From Gammaproteobacteria bacterium (GTDB lineage Bacteria > Pseudomonadota > Gammaproteobacteria > Pseudomonadales > UBA3067), in NCBI GenBank assembly GCA_002402085.1, contig NVVB01000060.1:21661-29125 (forward strand): a stretch of 7,465 bases of DNA. Direction: 5' to 3'. This document shows, piece after piece, positions 1 to 6,199 of this stretch. The number at the start of each line of letters is the position of its first letter. The stretch's first letter is position 1. The position numbers and the translations under genes were made by a program. Under the pieces are notes generated by a model. The model was not told the origin of the DNA, did not search any database, and worked only from the letters and a program-made list of their open reading frames with translations.

Positions 1-632
1 CGCTGCATCAACGGACCAAGCCAAGCATTAAGCCAAGTCGCCACCCCTCGTTCGTACTCCTTGTACTCAGCGAGAACCGCAGAGGAGCGGCTGATAAATA
101 AGCCGCTAGGCAGCGCTTGCTCGATACGGCGCTCAGACTCATCGTCTAAAAAAGAAAACAATAGATTAATCGCCACGGACTCAGGCTTTAACGCCTCAAT
201 TTTTTTGACCAAGCCTTGCAACTCGCTTTCAGTCAAAGGCTCCAGGACATTGCCCTGGCAATCAATACGCCCACCCACTTCAAAACAATGATCGAATGGT
301 TGCGGGAACGGGTTATCAACGGGCTGTAAATTATAAAGCTCCGCGCGCGTCTGACGACCGATATGCAAAAGATCCTTAAAGCCGTAATTCGTCACGTACG
401 CAGTTTTCACGCCCTTGCCCTCTAAGGCCGCATTGGTCGCCACAGTACTGCCATGAATCACCCGCAAGTCACCCGCATCCAACACAGACTGAAGCCCCAG
501 CTCACGGATACCCGTCATAATTGCTTGATCCGGATTATCCGGTGTCGACAACACCTTATGGATTCTCAGGCGTACGCCGTCATGCACAACAAAATCGGTA
601 AACGTACCGCCAGTATCAACGCCTAAAATCAT
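1..632 (-). CDS. Hydantoinase A / 5-oxoprolinase family protein, N-terminal part (cut by window edge)
   Basis: The minus strand reads open from an ATG at 632 to the left edge, giving 210 codons of the N-terminal domain; the C-terminal part lies outside the window. The protein begins MILGVDTGGTFTDF, the glycine/threonine-rich phosphate-binding motif that opens the HyuA/OplA family (ATP-dependent hydantoinases, 5-oxoprolinases, acetone carboxylase beta subunits). Further family-like stretches are IHGSTVATNAALEGKG near residue 73, GFKDLLHIGRQTR near 100, and YERGVATWLNAWLGP close to the cut. Members are cytoplasmic enzymes that use ATP to open a cyclic amide or activate a ketone, usually with a HyuB partner encoded next door; any partner would be to the left, unseen. 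The start is fixed by the family motif, which begins at residue 2; only a weak GAGG lies about 13 bases upstream. The substrate cannot be told from this fragment. Family assignment is firm, specific function is not. Confidence 0.88.
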   Translation of the reverse strand, partial: MILGVDTGGTFTDFVVHDGVRLRIHKVLSTPDNPDQAIMTGIRELGLQSVLDAGDLRVIHGSTVATNAALEGKGVKTAYVTNYGFKDLLHIGRQTRAELYNLQPVDNPFPQPFDHCFEVGGRIDCQGNVLEPLTESELQGLVKKIEALKPESVAINLLFSFLDDESERRIEQALPSGLFISRSSAVLAEYKEYERGVATWLNAWLGPLMQ

Positions 633-678
633 GCTTCGCTTTCGCCTCAGTAATATGTCTGCTTAGTTATGCGTGCTT

Positions 679-714
679 GGCATAGAGATCGGTCTAGTGA
701 TCGGCATAGTAATC
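679..714. repeat. Three imperfect 12-base tandem copies
   Basis: Three consecutive 12-base units are visible: GGCATAGAGATC, GGTCTAGTGATC and GGCATAGTAATC, sharing the pattern GGnnTAGnnATC. They lie 47 to 82 bases upstream of the HyuA-like start codon, a position suited to regulator binding. Whether they bind anything is unknown; a chance or slippage origin is equally possible. Confidence 0.45.
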
Positions 715-804
715 AGAAAAGAACGCAACTAATCCACAAGTGACCGGTCATAAAGCAGATCATTGGGCTTAAAAAGTGGTTGCTGAATACTCTACAAGGG
801 CGTT

Positions 805-833
805 ATTGTAGCCAACTTTAAGCTGATTGAAAG
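805..833 (-). promoter_or_regulatory. Weak candidate sigma-70 promoter for the HyuA-like gene
   Basis: On the minus strand a TACAAT hexamer (805-810, five of six consensus bases) lies 17 bases after CTTTCA (828-833, only three of six matches to TTGACA). Transcription would start near 798 and leave a leader of about 165 bases before the ATG at 632, running through the 12-base tandem copies. The good -10 box and ideal spacing support it; the poor -35 box and long leader argue against it. Confidence 0.25.
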
Positions 834-1004
834 AGTCTAAATTAATGGCCTCTGAGTGACGGCGACTTAACCATGACGCGATACCAAGGCCAAGTAATTG
901 ACCTAACACGCGCGCCTACAAGACCCGCTCAAGAAGTACCACCGTCACTCAACCACCCCGCAGTTAAGTATGCCGAACTACATTCATAACCACGAGACAG
1001 CCCA

Positions 1005-1820
1005 GTGCCCGAACTCCCTGAAGTTGAGACCACCCGAAGAGGCATAGCGCCCTACGTCACGCAGCAAACACTCACCGGCTTTGAAGTTCGGGAACGACGC
1101 CTACGCTGGCCCATTCCTCCTGAATTTGAATCGACCTTACTCGGGCAAAAGGTCAGCCACGTTACTCGGCGCTCCAAATACCTGCTAATTCACTGCGAAC
1201 AATTTTATGTAATCATTCATTTGGGCATGTCTGGCAGCCTACGCATCATTCAAGACGCCACGCCACCGGAGAAACACGACCATGTCGACATCATGCTATC
1301 CAACGGCTATCGCCTAAGGTACAACGACCCCCGTCGATTTGGCGCGATACTGTACAGTACCGGAGATCCATGCCAACATAAGCTGCTCAAGCAATTAGGC
1401 CCCGAACCCCTGGAACAAGACTTTACAGGCGATCACCTTTTTGCCCTCTCGCGAAAGAAAAAAGTGCCCGTCAAATCCTTCATTATGGACGCTCATAATG
1501 TCGTCGGAGTGGGTAACATCTATGCCAACGAGTCCTTATTTAACGCCGGCATAGACCCCCGCAGACAGGCAGGCAGCATCTCTCGCAACCGATACCAGCG
1601 CTTAGCTCAAGAGATTAAGACCGTGCTCAGTACAGCCATTGAAAAAGGCGGTACGACACTCAAGGATTTCGTGGGGGGTGACGGTAAGCCCGGCTACTTC
1701 CAGCAAGAGCTAAAGGTCTATGGTCAAAGTGGCAAACCTTGCGTTAAGTGTCAGAGAACCTTAAAGGAAATCCGCATCAGCAAACGCTCCACCGTGTTTT
1801 GCAGCCGATGCCAAAGTTAA
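1005..1820 (+). CDS. mutM: Formamidopyrimidine-DNA glycosylase (Fpg/MutM)
   Basis: Bifunctional DNA glycosylase/AP lyase that removes 8-oxoguanine and ring-opened purines from DNA and cuts the strand by beta,delta-elimination. The 271 residues match the family's usual length of about 270. Visible hallmarks: the N-terminal PELPEVE, in which Pro2 (the catalytic amine after Met removal) and Glu3 are the active-site residues; Lys58 in RRSKYLL; Met75 in HLGMSGSL and Arg110/Phe112 in NDPRRFG, which fill the space left by the flipped base; GVGNIYANE of the helix-two-turn-helix near 170; and a C-terminal zinc finger with C246, C249, C266 and C269 (C-x2-C-x16-C-x2-C), with Arg261 in the finger loop. 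The start is GTG, fixed by the need for Pro at position 2; no good Shine-Dalgarno precedes it, only GAGA about 8 bases upstream. It appears to be a single-gene unit. Nothing is missing, so it should be active. Confidence 0.97.
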   Translation: MPELPEVETTRRGIAPYVTQQTLTGFEVRERRLRWPIPPEFESTLLGQKVSHVTRRSKYLLIHCEQFYVIIHLGMSGSLRIIQDATPPEKHDHVDIMLSNGYRLRYNDPRRFGAILYSTGDPCQHKLLKQLGPEPLEQDFTGDHLFALSRKKKVPVKSFIMDAHNVVGVGNIYANESLFNAGIDPRRQAGSISRNRYQRLAQEIKTVLSTAIEKGGTTLKDFVGGDGKPGYFQQELKVYGQSGKPCVKCQRTLKEIRISKRSTVFCSRCQS

Positions 1821-1996
1821 CCCAAGCCAAAATAGTGGATTTTTGTGAATAAAAGCACCCAACAAAGACTATTTAAACTCGATCATCCGGGCTAAATTAA
1901 GAAACCCTGACCCTAGCCCATTAAATAAAAACAATTTACAGACAAGAATCAACCCAACGCCTTGTTAAGGCAACCGAATAAGGCCCCTTGCATGCG

Positions 1997-2027
1997 TTGC
2001 AATAAACCTTAATTCCTCAAATACGAT
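1997..2027 (+). promoter_or_regulatory. Weak candidate promoter for the repeat lipoprotein
   Basis: TTGCAA (1997-2002) and TACGAT (2022-2027) each match four of six sigma-70 consensus bases but are 19 bases apart, slightly too long. The start would be near 2034, about 43 bases before the chosen ATG. The -35 box overlaps a small inverted repeat, TTGCA-N5-TGCAA (1988-2002), which could be an operator. The assignment is tentative. Confidence 0.22.
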
Positions 2028-2076
2028 AACAACGCCCGAGCAACACAGAGCTCACGACGCGGAGATGCAGTGCAAC

Positions 2077-3828
2077 ATGAAAAAAATAGTCGTTCTAATC
2101 ATTACCAGTTGGGTTTTAAGCGCCTGCACCACTATGTTAGAAACAGGCGCGCTTGAAACCGTTGACCGTATTGCCCTGGTTAGCGTTTATGCAAGTAAAG
2201 ACATCGCCCTCGCCAACGGCACTTCACGCACCAATGTCGACAACCAATATCAGCTCGATCGCCATCAACTCGATGCCCAGCAATTCCTACTCACCGATTT
2301 ACTCACCAGTGCCGAGCAAACCTTACAAGCGCTTAATATTTGGCAAATCGTGCCGTCCTCAACCTGGCTCACCCAAACACCTATCACCATCGCGCCGCTC
2401 AAACAGGATTCTAAACGCTCCCCTTGGGTCCTTAAAGAGGGCTTGGCGTATGTGCCTACACTGGTGGCAAGAAACGACTACAACCCCTTTGAGAAAAAAT
2501 ACATTCGTGCCCTTTGCGAGCAACTCGGCGTAGACGCCATTGGCATCTTACAAGTTGAGCTGAGCTACGCAGGCTCTGGGCTTTTTGGAAAAAGCGGTGA
2601 CTCTAATCAAGTCGTTCCTCAAGCCGAAACACGCTTTATGCTGGTCACTAAAACCGGCGACGTGGCCATGGACAGTAAACAATACCCCAGTTTATTCGTG
2701 GGCAAAAAACTAATCTTGCCAGTCAGCCTTGGCGCACAACAAGGCACCTTCCGTCTAGGATCTCCCGAAGGTAAATACACCACTCACTATCTCGACACTG
2801 CACAGAAATCAACTGACTACGTCCTGGGCAAAATCAAGAGCGAATTAACTCGTCTTGGGCCCAGAGTGACCAATCGCTTGCCGTCTCAAACCCCACAATC
2901 AACAACCGACGAACAAACCCCAGTAGCGGAAACTGATAACTCAAACCGCCTAACACCGCGCGCTAGAGCACCTCGACCCGAGATCGCGCCTCTTCCAGTT
3001 GTCGCACCCCCAATCATTGCACCGGTAAACGCATTACCTCGCACTGCAACGCCTAAAACTAGACCCAGACGCGGCCTTTTCTATCAAGAACCCGAGCAAT
3101 CCGAAGAGTCGCCAACAATAGAACAGCCCATCACCATCAAAACCTTTCCCGCGCCCTCAAGACCTTTTGAATCATCACCCCCTAAAGGAACCTCATCCCA
3201 GGAAATGAAAGCCAAAGAGATGAAGGCTCAAGAAATGAAAGCCAAAGAGATGAAGGCTCAAGAAATGAAAGCCAAAGAGATGAAGGCTCAAGAGATGCAA
3301 GCGCAGGAAATGAAAGCCAAAGAGATGAAGGCTCAAGAAATGCAGGCACTTGAAATGAAAGCCAAAGAGATGAAGGCTAAAGAGATGCAAGCACAGGAAA
3401 TGAGAGCCAAAGAGATGAAGGCTAAAGAGATGCAAGCACAGGAAATGAGAGCCAAGGAGATGAAGGCTAAAGAGATGCAAGCACAGGAAATGAAAGCCAA
3501 GGAGATGAAGGCTAAAGAGATGCAAGCGCAGGAAATGAAAGCCAAAGAGATGAAGGCTAAGGAATCTGCACTAGGGTCGCGGACCTCAAGTCCTCTTCAG
3601 CAACTAGAAAGAGCCACTTCGAAACCCCCTATTACAAATTTCGAATTACCCAGCAATATAGATGATATCAAAGTAGACATCGGCGACATCGAAATAGACA
3701 ACAACGAAATCCAAGTCGATATCAATATCGACGACGCTCCAGTAAAAACCTCAACAAAAGCACAAGCGAAAGATAAATCCAGCCCCTGGGGACTAAACCG
3801 TTATCGTCGTAAAGGCGACGAACAATAA
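2077..3828 (+). CDS. Unrecognised lipoprotein with 24 tandem E-M-K-A-K type pentapeptides
   Basis: I do not recognise this family. From the ATG at 2077 the protein has 583 residues. A lipoprotein signal (MKK, hydrophobic core, lipobox LSAC with Cys17) is followed by Thr-Thr rather than Asp, pointing to the outer membrane. Residues 18-260 look like a mixed alpha/beta domain, with alternating hydrophobic stretches such as RIALVSVYA and DAIGILQVELSYAG. Residues 262-375 form a proline/threonine-rich linker. Residues 376-495 are 24 uninterrupted pentapeptides (E-M-K/Q/R-A-K/Q/L), predicted to be a long charged helix. Residues 528-553 are acidic with Ile/Val at alternate positions (IDDIKVDIGDIEID and on), then a basic end (NRYRRKGDEQ). 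The same frame is open from an ATG at 2065, but GGAG (2061-2064) touches that ATG, while it lies 12 bases before 2077; the shorter start also gives a normal signal peptide. A periplasmic spacer, scaffold or envelope-binding role is only inference. The gene stands alone, followed by a hairpin. Confidence 0.85.
   Translation: MKKIVVLIITSWVLSACTTMLETGALETVDRIALVSVYASKDIALANGTSRTNVDNQYQLDRHQLDAQQFLLTDLLTSAEQTLQALNIWQIVPSSTWLTQTPITIAPLKQDSKRSPWVLKEGLAYVPTLVARNDYNPFEKKYIRALCEQLGVDAIGILQVELSYAGSGLFGKSGDSNQVVPQAETRFMLVTKTGDVAMDSKQYPSLFVGKKLILPVSLGAQQGTFRLGSPEGKYTTHYLDTAQKSTDYVLGKIKSELTRLGPRVTNRLPSQTPQSTTDEQTPVAETDNSNRLTPRARAPRPEIAPLPVVAPPIIAPVNALPRTATPKTRPRRGLFYQEPEQSEESPTIEQPITIKTFPAPSRPFESSPPKGTSSQEMKAKEMKAQEMKAKEMKAQEMKAKEMKAQEMQAQEMKAKEMKAQEMQALEMKAKEMKAKEMQAQEMRAKEMKAKEMQAQEMRAKEMKAKEMQAQEMKAKEMKAKEMQAQEMKAKEMKAKESALGSRTSSPLQQLERATSKPPITNFELPSNIDDIKVDIGDIEIDNNEIQVDINIDDAPVKTSTKAQAKDKSSPWGLNRYRRKGDEQ
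3202..3561 (+). repeat. Tandem array of 24 fifteen-base units within the lipoprotein gene
   Basis: The array is exactly 360 bases, 24 units of 15, each coding one pentapeptide, with no interruption. It has higher-order structure. Units 1-6 are three copies of a 30-base dimer (3202-3291). Unit 7, a further dimer and the divergent unit 10 (EMQAL) follow. Units 11-22 are four copies of a 45-base trimer (3352-3531) of the form EM(K/R)AK-EMKAK-EMQAQ. A final pair of EMKAK units closes it (3532-3561). Copies differ by scattered single bases, mostly AAA/AAG and GAA/GAG synonyms plus AAA/AGA. This indicates growth by successive duplications of 30- and 45-base blocks. Confidence 0.97.
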
Positions 3829-3840
3829 CACTCAACAAAA

Positions 3841-3990
3841 TCACGCCCCGAGTAAACTCGGGGTAGGTCCTCCCCTCTGAAGCAACCCCACCGAAGTAAC
3901 ATCAAGCTCGATTGAGCCGACCTCCACGCAGTACTTTCCCGCCACATAAATCACCACGTCAAACACAGCCCTTGAAATACCGCGCTCCAA
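3841..3990 (-). CDS. Doubtful 49-codon ORF, possible remnant of a longer frame
   Basis: On the minus strand a frame opens at TTG (3990-3988) and runs to TGA (3843-3841). It would encode 49 residues whose middle reads like protein, for example AVFDVVIYVAGKY followed by CVEVGSIELDV. A GAGG lies about 10 bases before the TTG. The same frame continues upstream to an ATG at 4223, broken by TAA, TGA and TAA. It could therefore be the end of a decayed gene, a genuine small protein, or chance. The C-terminal codons coincide with the hairpin 3846-3863, which argues against strong coding constraint there. I recognise no family. Confidence 0.17.
   Translation of the reverse strand: MERGISRAVFDVVIYVAGKYCVEVGSIELDVTSVGLLQRGGPTPSLLGA
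3846..3863 (+). terminator. Hairpin after the lipoprotein gene, possible terminator without a T-tract
   Basis: CCCCGAG (3846-3852) pairs perfectly with CTCGGGG (3857-3863) around a TAAA loop, 17 bases after the lipoprotein stop codon. Position and stem suit a terminator, but no run of T follows on the plus strand (TAGGTCCTCC), so it may act as an mRNA 3'-end stabiliser or need Rho. It is also symmetrical enough to be read from the minus strand. Confidence 0.45.
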
Positions 3991-4224
3991 TTACAGAGCC
4001 TCGATTACAGCGCCTCTAGCGCCAGCATAGACGGTGGCGGGCCCAACCAGCCGCGCCCTCAGCAAAGCCTCTATTGAAATTAAGTGAACGAACCTATCGA
4101 GGCACCCTCAATTAAACAGGTTCTTAGGCATACCGAGCGCTTACCAAAACCAGCCCATAAGCCAACTCACATCAACTCTTTCCAACCAAGGTAAAAGCCG
4201 CTTCCACGCCAATTCTACGCCCAT

Positions 4225-4263
4225 AAAAAAAGCCCCGATGAGCAAAACTCATCGAGGCTTTTT
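4225..4263 (-). terminator. Strong bidirectional intrinsic terminator of the pet operon
   Basis: An 11-base stem with one mismatch (GCCCCGATGAG at 4232-4242 against CTCATCGAGGC at 4248-4258) closes a CAAAA loop. It is flanked by seven A (4225-4231) and five T (4259-4263). Read on the minus strand it gives a stem followed by seven T, starting 23 bases after the petC stop. Read on the plus strand it has a five-T tail and can also stop transcription coming from the lipoprotein gene. Confidence 0.9.
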
Positions 4264-4286
4264 AAAACTACTCACTAGTGTTTAGG

Positions 4287-4937
4287 CTAGTGGATATTTT
4301 TCCAATAAACGTTTTTCAACATCCAAACTGGAATTAATATCACGAAGAGGAAAAGCAGAACCCACTTACCCATGCGCTCACGGTAAGGCCGAATAGGCTC
4401 AGCCATGTACGTCATGTAGTTGGTTAAATCCACAAGCGCATTATCGTAATCTTCTGCACTCATAGTCTCTTTCAAGGAAGCCATCACGAAAGGCATGTTC
4501 ACCCCTGGCAACACATGGTTGTTATAACCCATGGGGCGAGACTCATCTTCATAAAACCCTTCAAGATAGCTATAGATCCAATCCGAACCACGGTAGCGTG
4601 CATGAAGTGTCAAGTCAGGTGGCTCTACACCGAAGAACTCAGTGGTAACTTCCGTGCTTACGAAAGACTTCATCGTGTCCAAAAGCTTATCGGTGTTGAT
4701 CATTAAGTTATCTCTGACTTCCTGCTCTGTCAGCTCAAGATCTTCTCCGATCCGTTCATACCGCATGTACTTACCTGAATGACAGGCCAAGCAGTTTTGA
4801 ACATACAGCTTTGCGCCACGATAAAGTGAATCGTTGTCCTGAATATCAAAATCAACTGACTTCAGTTCAACACCGCTAGAGGCAAAGCCTAGAGGGGCCA
4901 TAACACACAATATTAATGTACTGATTATCTTTCTCAA
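4287..4937 (-). CDS. petC: Cytochrome c1 of the cytochrome bc1 complex
   Basis: Membrane-anchored c-type cytochrome that takes electrons from the Rieske protein and passes them to cytochrome c. The 216 residues show an export signal (MRKIISTLILCVMAPLGFA, likely cleaved after Ala19), the haem-binding motif C49-L-A-C52-H53, the cytochrome c1 signatures PPDLTLHARYRGSDWIYSYL and RPMGYNNHVLPGVNMPF with Met148 as the probable sixth iron ligand, DLTNYMTYMAEP near 170-181, and one C-terminal membrane helix (192-210) ending in YWKNIH, close to the usual EYWKDVH. It is on the short side for the family. The start is TTG at 4937-4935, overlapping the petB stop as TTGA; GGGAG lies 7 bases upstream inside petB and no ATG or GTG occurs in frame between the last upstream stop and the signal peptide. 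It is last in the operon, before a strong terminator. Confidence 0.95.
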   Translation of the reverse strand: MRKIISTLILCVMAPLGFASSGVELKSVDFDIQDNDSLYRGAKLYVQNCLACHSGKYMRYERIGEDLELTEQEVRDNLMINTDKLLDTMKSFVSTEVTTEFFGVEPPDLTLHARYRGSDWIYSYLEGFYEDESRPMGYNNHVLPGVNMPFVMASLKETMSAEDYDNALVDLTNYMTYMAEPIRPYRERMGKWVLLFLFVILIPVWMLKNVYWKNIH

Positions 4938-6199
4938 TGCCCTGCTCCCATCGTAACGCGATCTGGTACGGGTTTAGTTTTTTCCAAGCTTGTGTATATA
5001 GGCATAAACACGAAATAACTAAAATAAACTATGGTTAATAGCGGAGTCACCCAGTAAGGCGCCCAATCCGCAGGCTTCACACCCAACACACCTAGCGCTA
5101 AAGCACTGAAGGTGAACAACAATAACATTGTTTTGCTGGCCATCCCTTTGTAGCGCATGGATTTAACCGGGCTACGATCCAACCAAGGAAGCAAGATTAG
5201 AATCATCATGCCAGCGCCCATTACCACTAAGCCCCAGAATTTTGCACTCACACCGAAGAAGTCAATGGTGACACCACGCAGCATCGCGTAGAAAGGCGTG
5301 TAATACCAAGCCGGCGTAATATGCTCAGGCGTATTCAAGATATTCGCTTCGATGAAGTTAGGTGTTTCTAGGAAAAACCCCCAGCCATCAGGGAAGAAGA
5401 ATATCGCAGCAAAAAACAGCATCATGAAGATAACCATCGGTACTAAATCATGCACGGTGTAGTAAGGATGGAAAGGAATGCCATCCAACGGAATCCCGTC
5501 AGCATCTTTCTTGGCTTTAATGTCGACACCATCAGGGTTATTAGAACCCACTTGGTGCAGCGCAACTAGATGAACAAACACCACAACAATAATGACTAGC
5601 GGCACCAACATTACGTGGAACGCAAAGAACTTATGCAAAATGGAGTCAGAGATCAAGAAATCTCCTTGAACCCATATTTGAAGGCTTTCACCAATGTAAG
5701 GCACTGCCCCTACCAAGGAGATAATTACCTTAGCGGCCCAGAAAGACATGTTGCCCCACGGCAATACATAACCGAAGAATCCTTCAGCCATTAAAGCGAT
5801 GTAAATCACCATGCCCATTATCCACACCAACTCACGAGGTCGTTGGTACGATCCGTAAAGCAAGGCTCGGAAGATATGCAAATAGATGACTAAGAAGAAG
5901 AACGTCGCGCCTACTTCATGCATGTAACGGATAAACCAACCGCCCGGCACATCTCGCATGATGTATTCGATAGAATCAAACGCCAACTCAATACTTGGCG
6001 TGTAAAACATCATCAGCCAAATACCACTCATGATTTGGATTGCTAGAGCCACCATGGCTAGCACGCCAAAGTAATACCAGAAGTTAAAGTTCTTCGGCGC
6101 ATAGTACTCACTCATGTGAGTTTTAAACGCTTTTACCACAGGTAGACGCTCGTCAACCCAGCCTAAAGCGTCTGCACTTAAATCAACAATTTTAGACAT
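4934..6199 (-). CDS. petB: Cytochrome b of the cytochrome bc1 complex
   Basis: Integral inner-membrane subunit carrying two b haems and forming the quinol-oxidising (Qo) and quinone-reducing (Qi) sites. The 421 residues give eight expected membrane helices. Haem ligands are visible as H94/H108 (H-x13-H, GWFIRYMHEVGATFFF onward) and H195/H210 (H-x14-H, FFAFHVMLVP onward). GYVLPWGNMSFW (143-154) is the conserved Qo-side stretch after helix C. The ef-loop motif at 296-299 is PAWY (within PEHITPAWYYTPFYAMLR), where most homologues have PEWY or, in many gammaproteobacteria, PVWY. A charged insertion near 225-240 (DIKAKKDADGIPLDG) lies between helices D and E, as in proteobacterial forms. Start and petA stop overlap by one base (TAATG), and AGGAG lies 8 bases upstream within petA. 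The start of petC overlaps its stop by four bases, so the three genes are translationally coupled. Confidence 0.98.
   Translation of the reverse strand: MSKIVDLSADALGWVDERLPVVKAFKTHMSEYYAPKNFNFWYYFGVLAMVALAIQIMSGIWLMMFYTPSIELAFDSIEYIMRDVPGGWFIRYMHEVGATFFFLVIYLHIFRALLYGSYQRPRELVWIMGMVIYIALMAEGFFGYVLPWGNMSFWAAKVIISLVGAVPYIGESLQIWVQGDFLISDSILHKFFAFHVMLVPLVIIVVVFVHLVALHQVGSNNPDGVDIKAKKDADGIPLDGIPFHPYYTVHDLVPMVIFMMLFFAAIFFFPDGWGFFLETPNFIEANILNTPEHITPAWYYTPFYAMLRGVTIDFFGVSAKFWGLVVMGAGMMILILLPWLDRSPVKSMRYKGMASKTMLLLFTFSALALGVLGVKPADWAPYWVTPLLTIVYFSYFVFMPIYTSLEKTKPVPDRVTMGAGH

Larger units (their letters stand above)
633..1004. other. Divergent intergenic region between the HyuA-like gene and mutM
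   Basis: This 372-base spacer separates two genes read outward in opposite directions, so it should carry both promoters. I find no convincing ORF or RNA gene in either direction. It contains three imperfect 12-base tandem copies close to the HyuA-like start (679-714) and a candidate minus-strand promoter (805-833). For mutM, TTGACC (898-903) followed by TACAAG is present, but the spacing of 13 is too short for a normal sigma-70 promoter, so I do not call one. Confidence 0.6.
3829..4286. other. Convergent intergenic region between the lipoprotein gene and petC
   Basis: This 458-base gap lies between two converging genes. It starts with a GC-rich hairpin (3846-3863) and ends with a strong terminator (4225-4263). 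Between them lie a short imperfect direct repeat (ATTACAGAGCCTC at 3990-4002 and ATTACAGCGCCTC at 4004-4016) and a possible minus-strand small ORF. I see no RNA gene. The sspA gene that follows petC in many gammaproteobacteria is not here. Confidence 0.6.

Noticed and set aside
61..291. Plus-strand 76-codon ORF
   Set aside because: It is antisense to the HyuA-like coding sequence, which has clear family motifs.
898..922. TTGACC and TACAAG as a mutM promoter
   Set aside because: The 13-base spacing is well below the 16 to 18 bases needed for sigma-70.
1889..1919. GGGCTA/TAGCCC inverted repeat after mutM as a terminator
   Set aside because: Only six base pairs around a 19-base loop and no T-run on the plus strand.
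2153..2533. Plus-strand 126-codon ORF in another frame of the lipoprotein gene
   Set aside because: It lies wholly inside a well-supported gene, has low-complexity Pro/Ser-rich composition and no ribosome binding site.
3193..3545. Two minus-strand ORFs of 110 and 70 codons over the repeat array
   Set aside because: They are shadows of the pentapeptide repeat. Their products are monotonous Phe/Leu/His or Ala/Phe/Ile repeats, and stop-free frames are expected when the sense repeat avoids the complementary codons.
3202..3561. CRISPR array
   Set aside because: Units are contiguous 15-base coding repeats without spacers, in frame with the lipoprotein.
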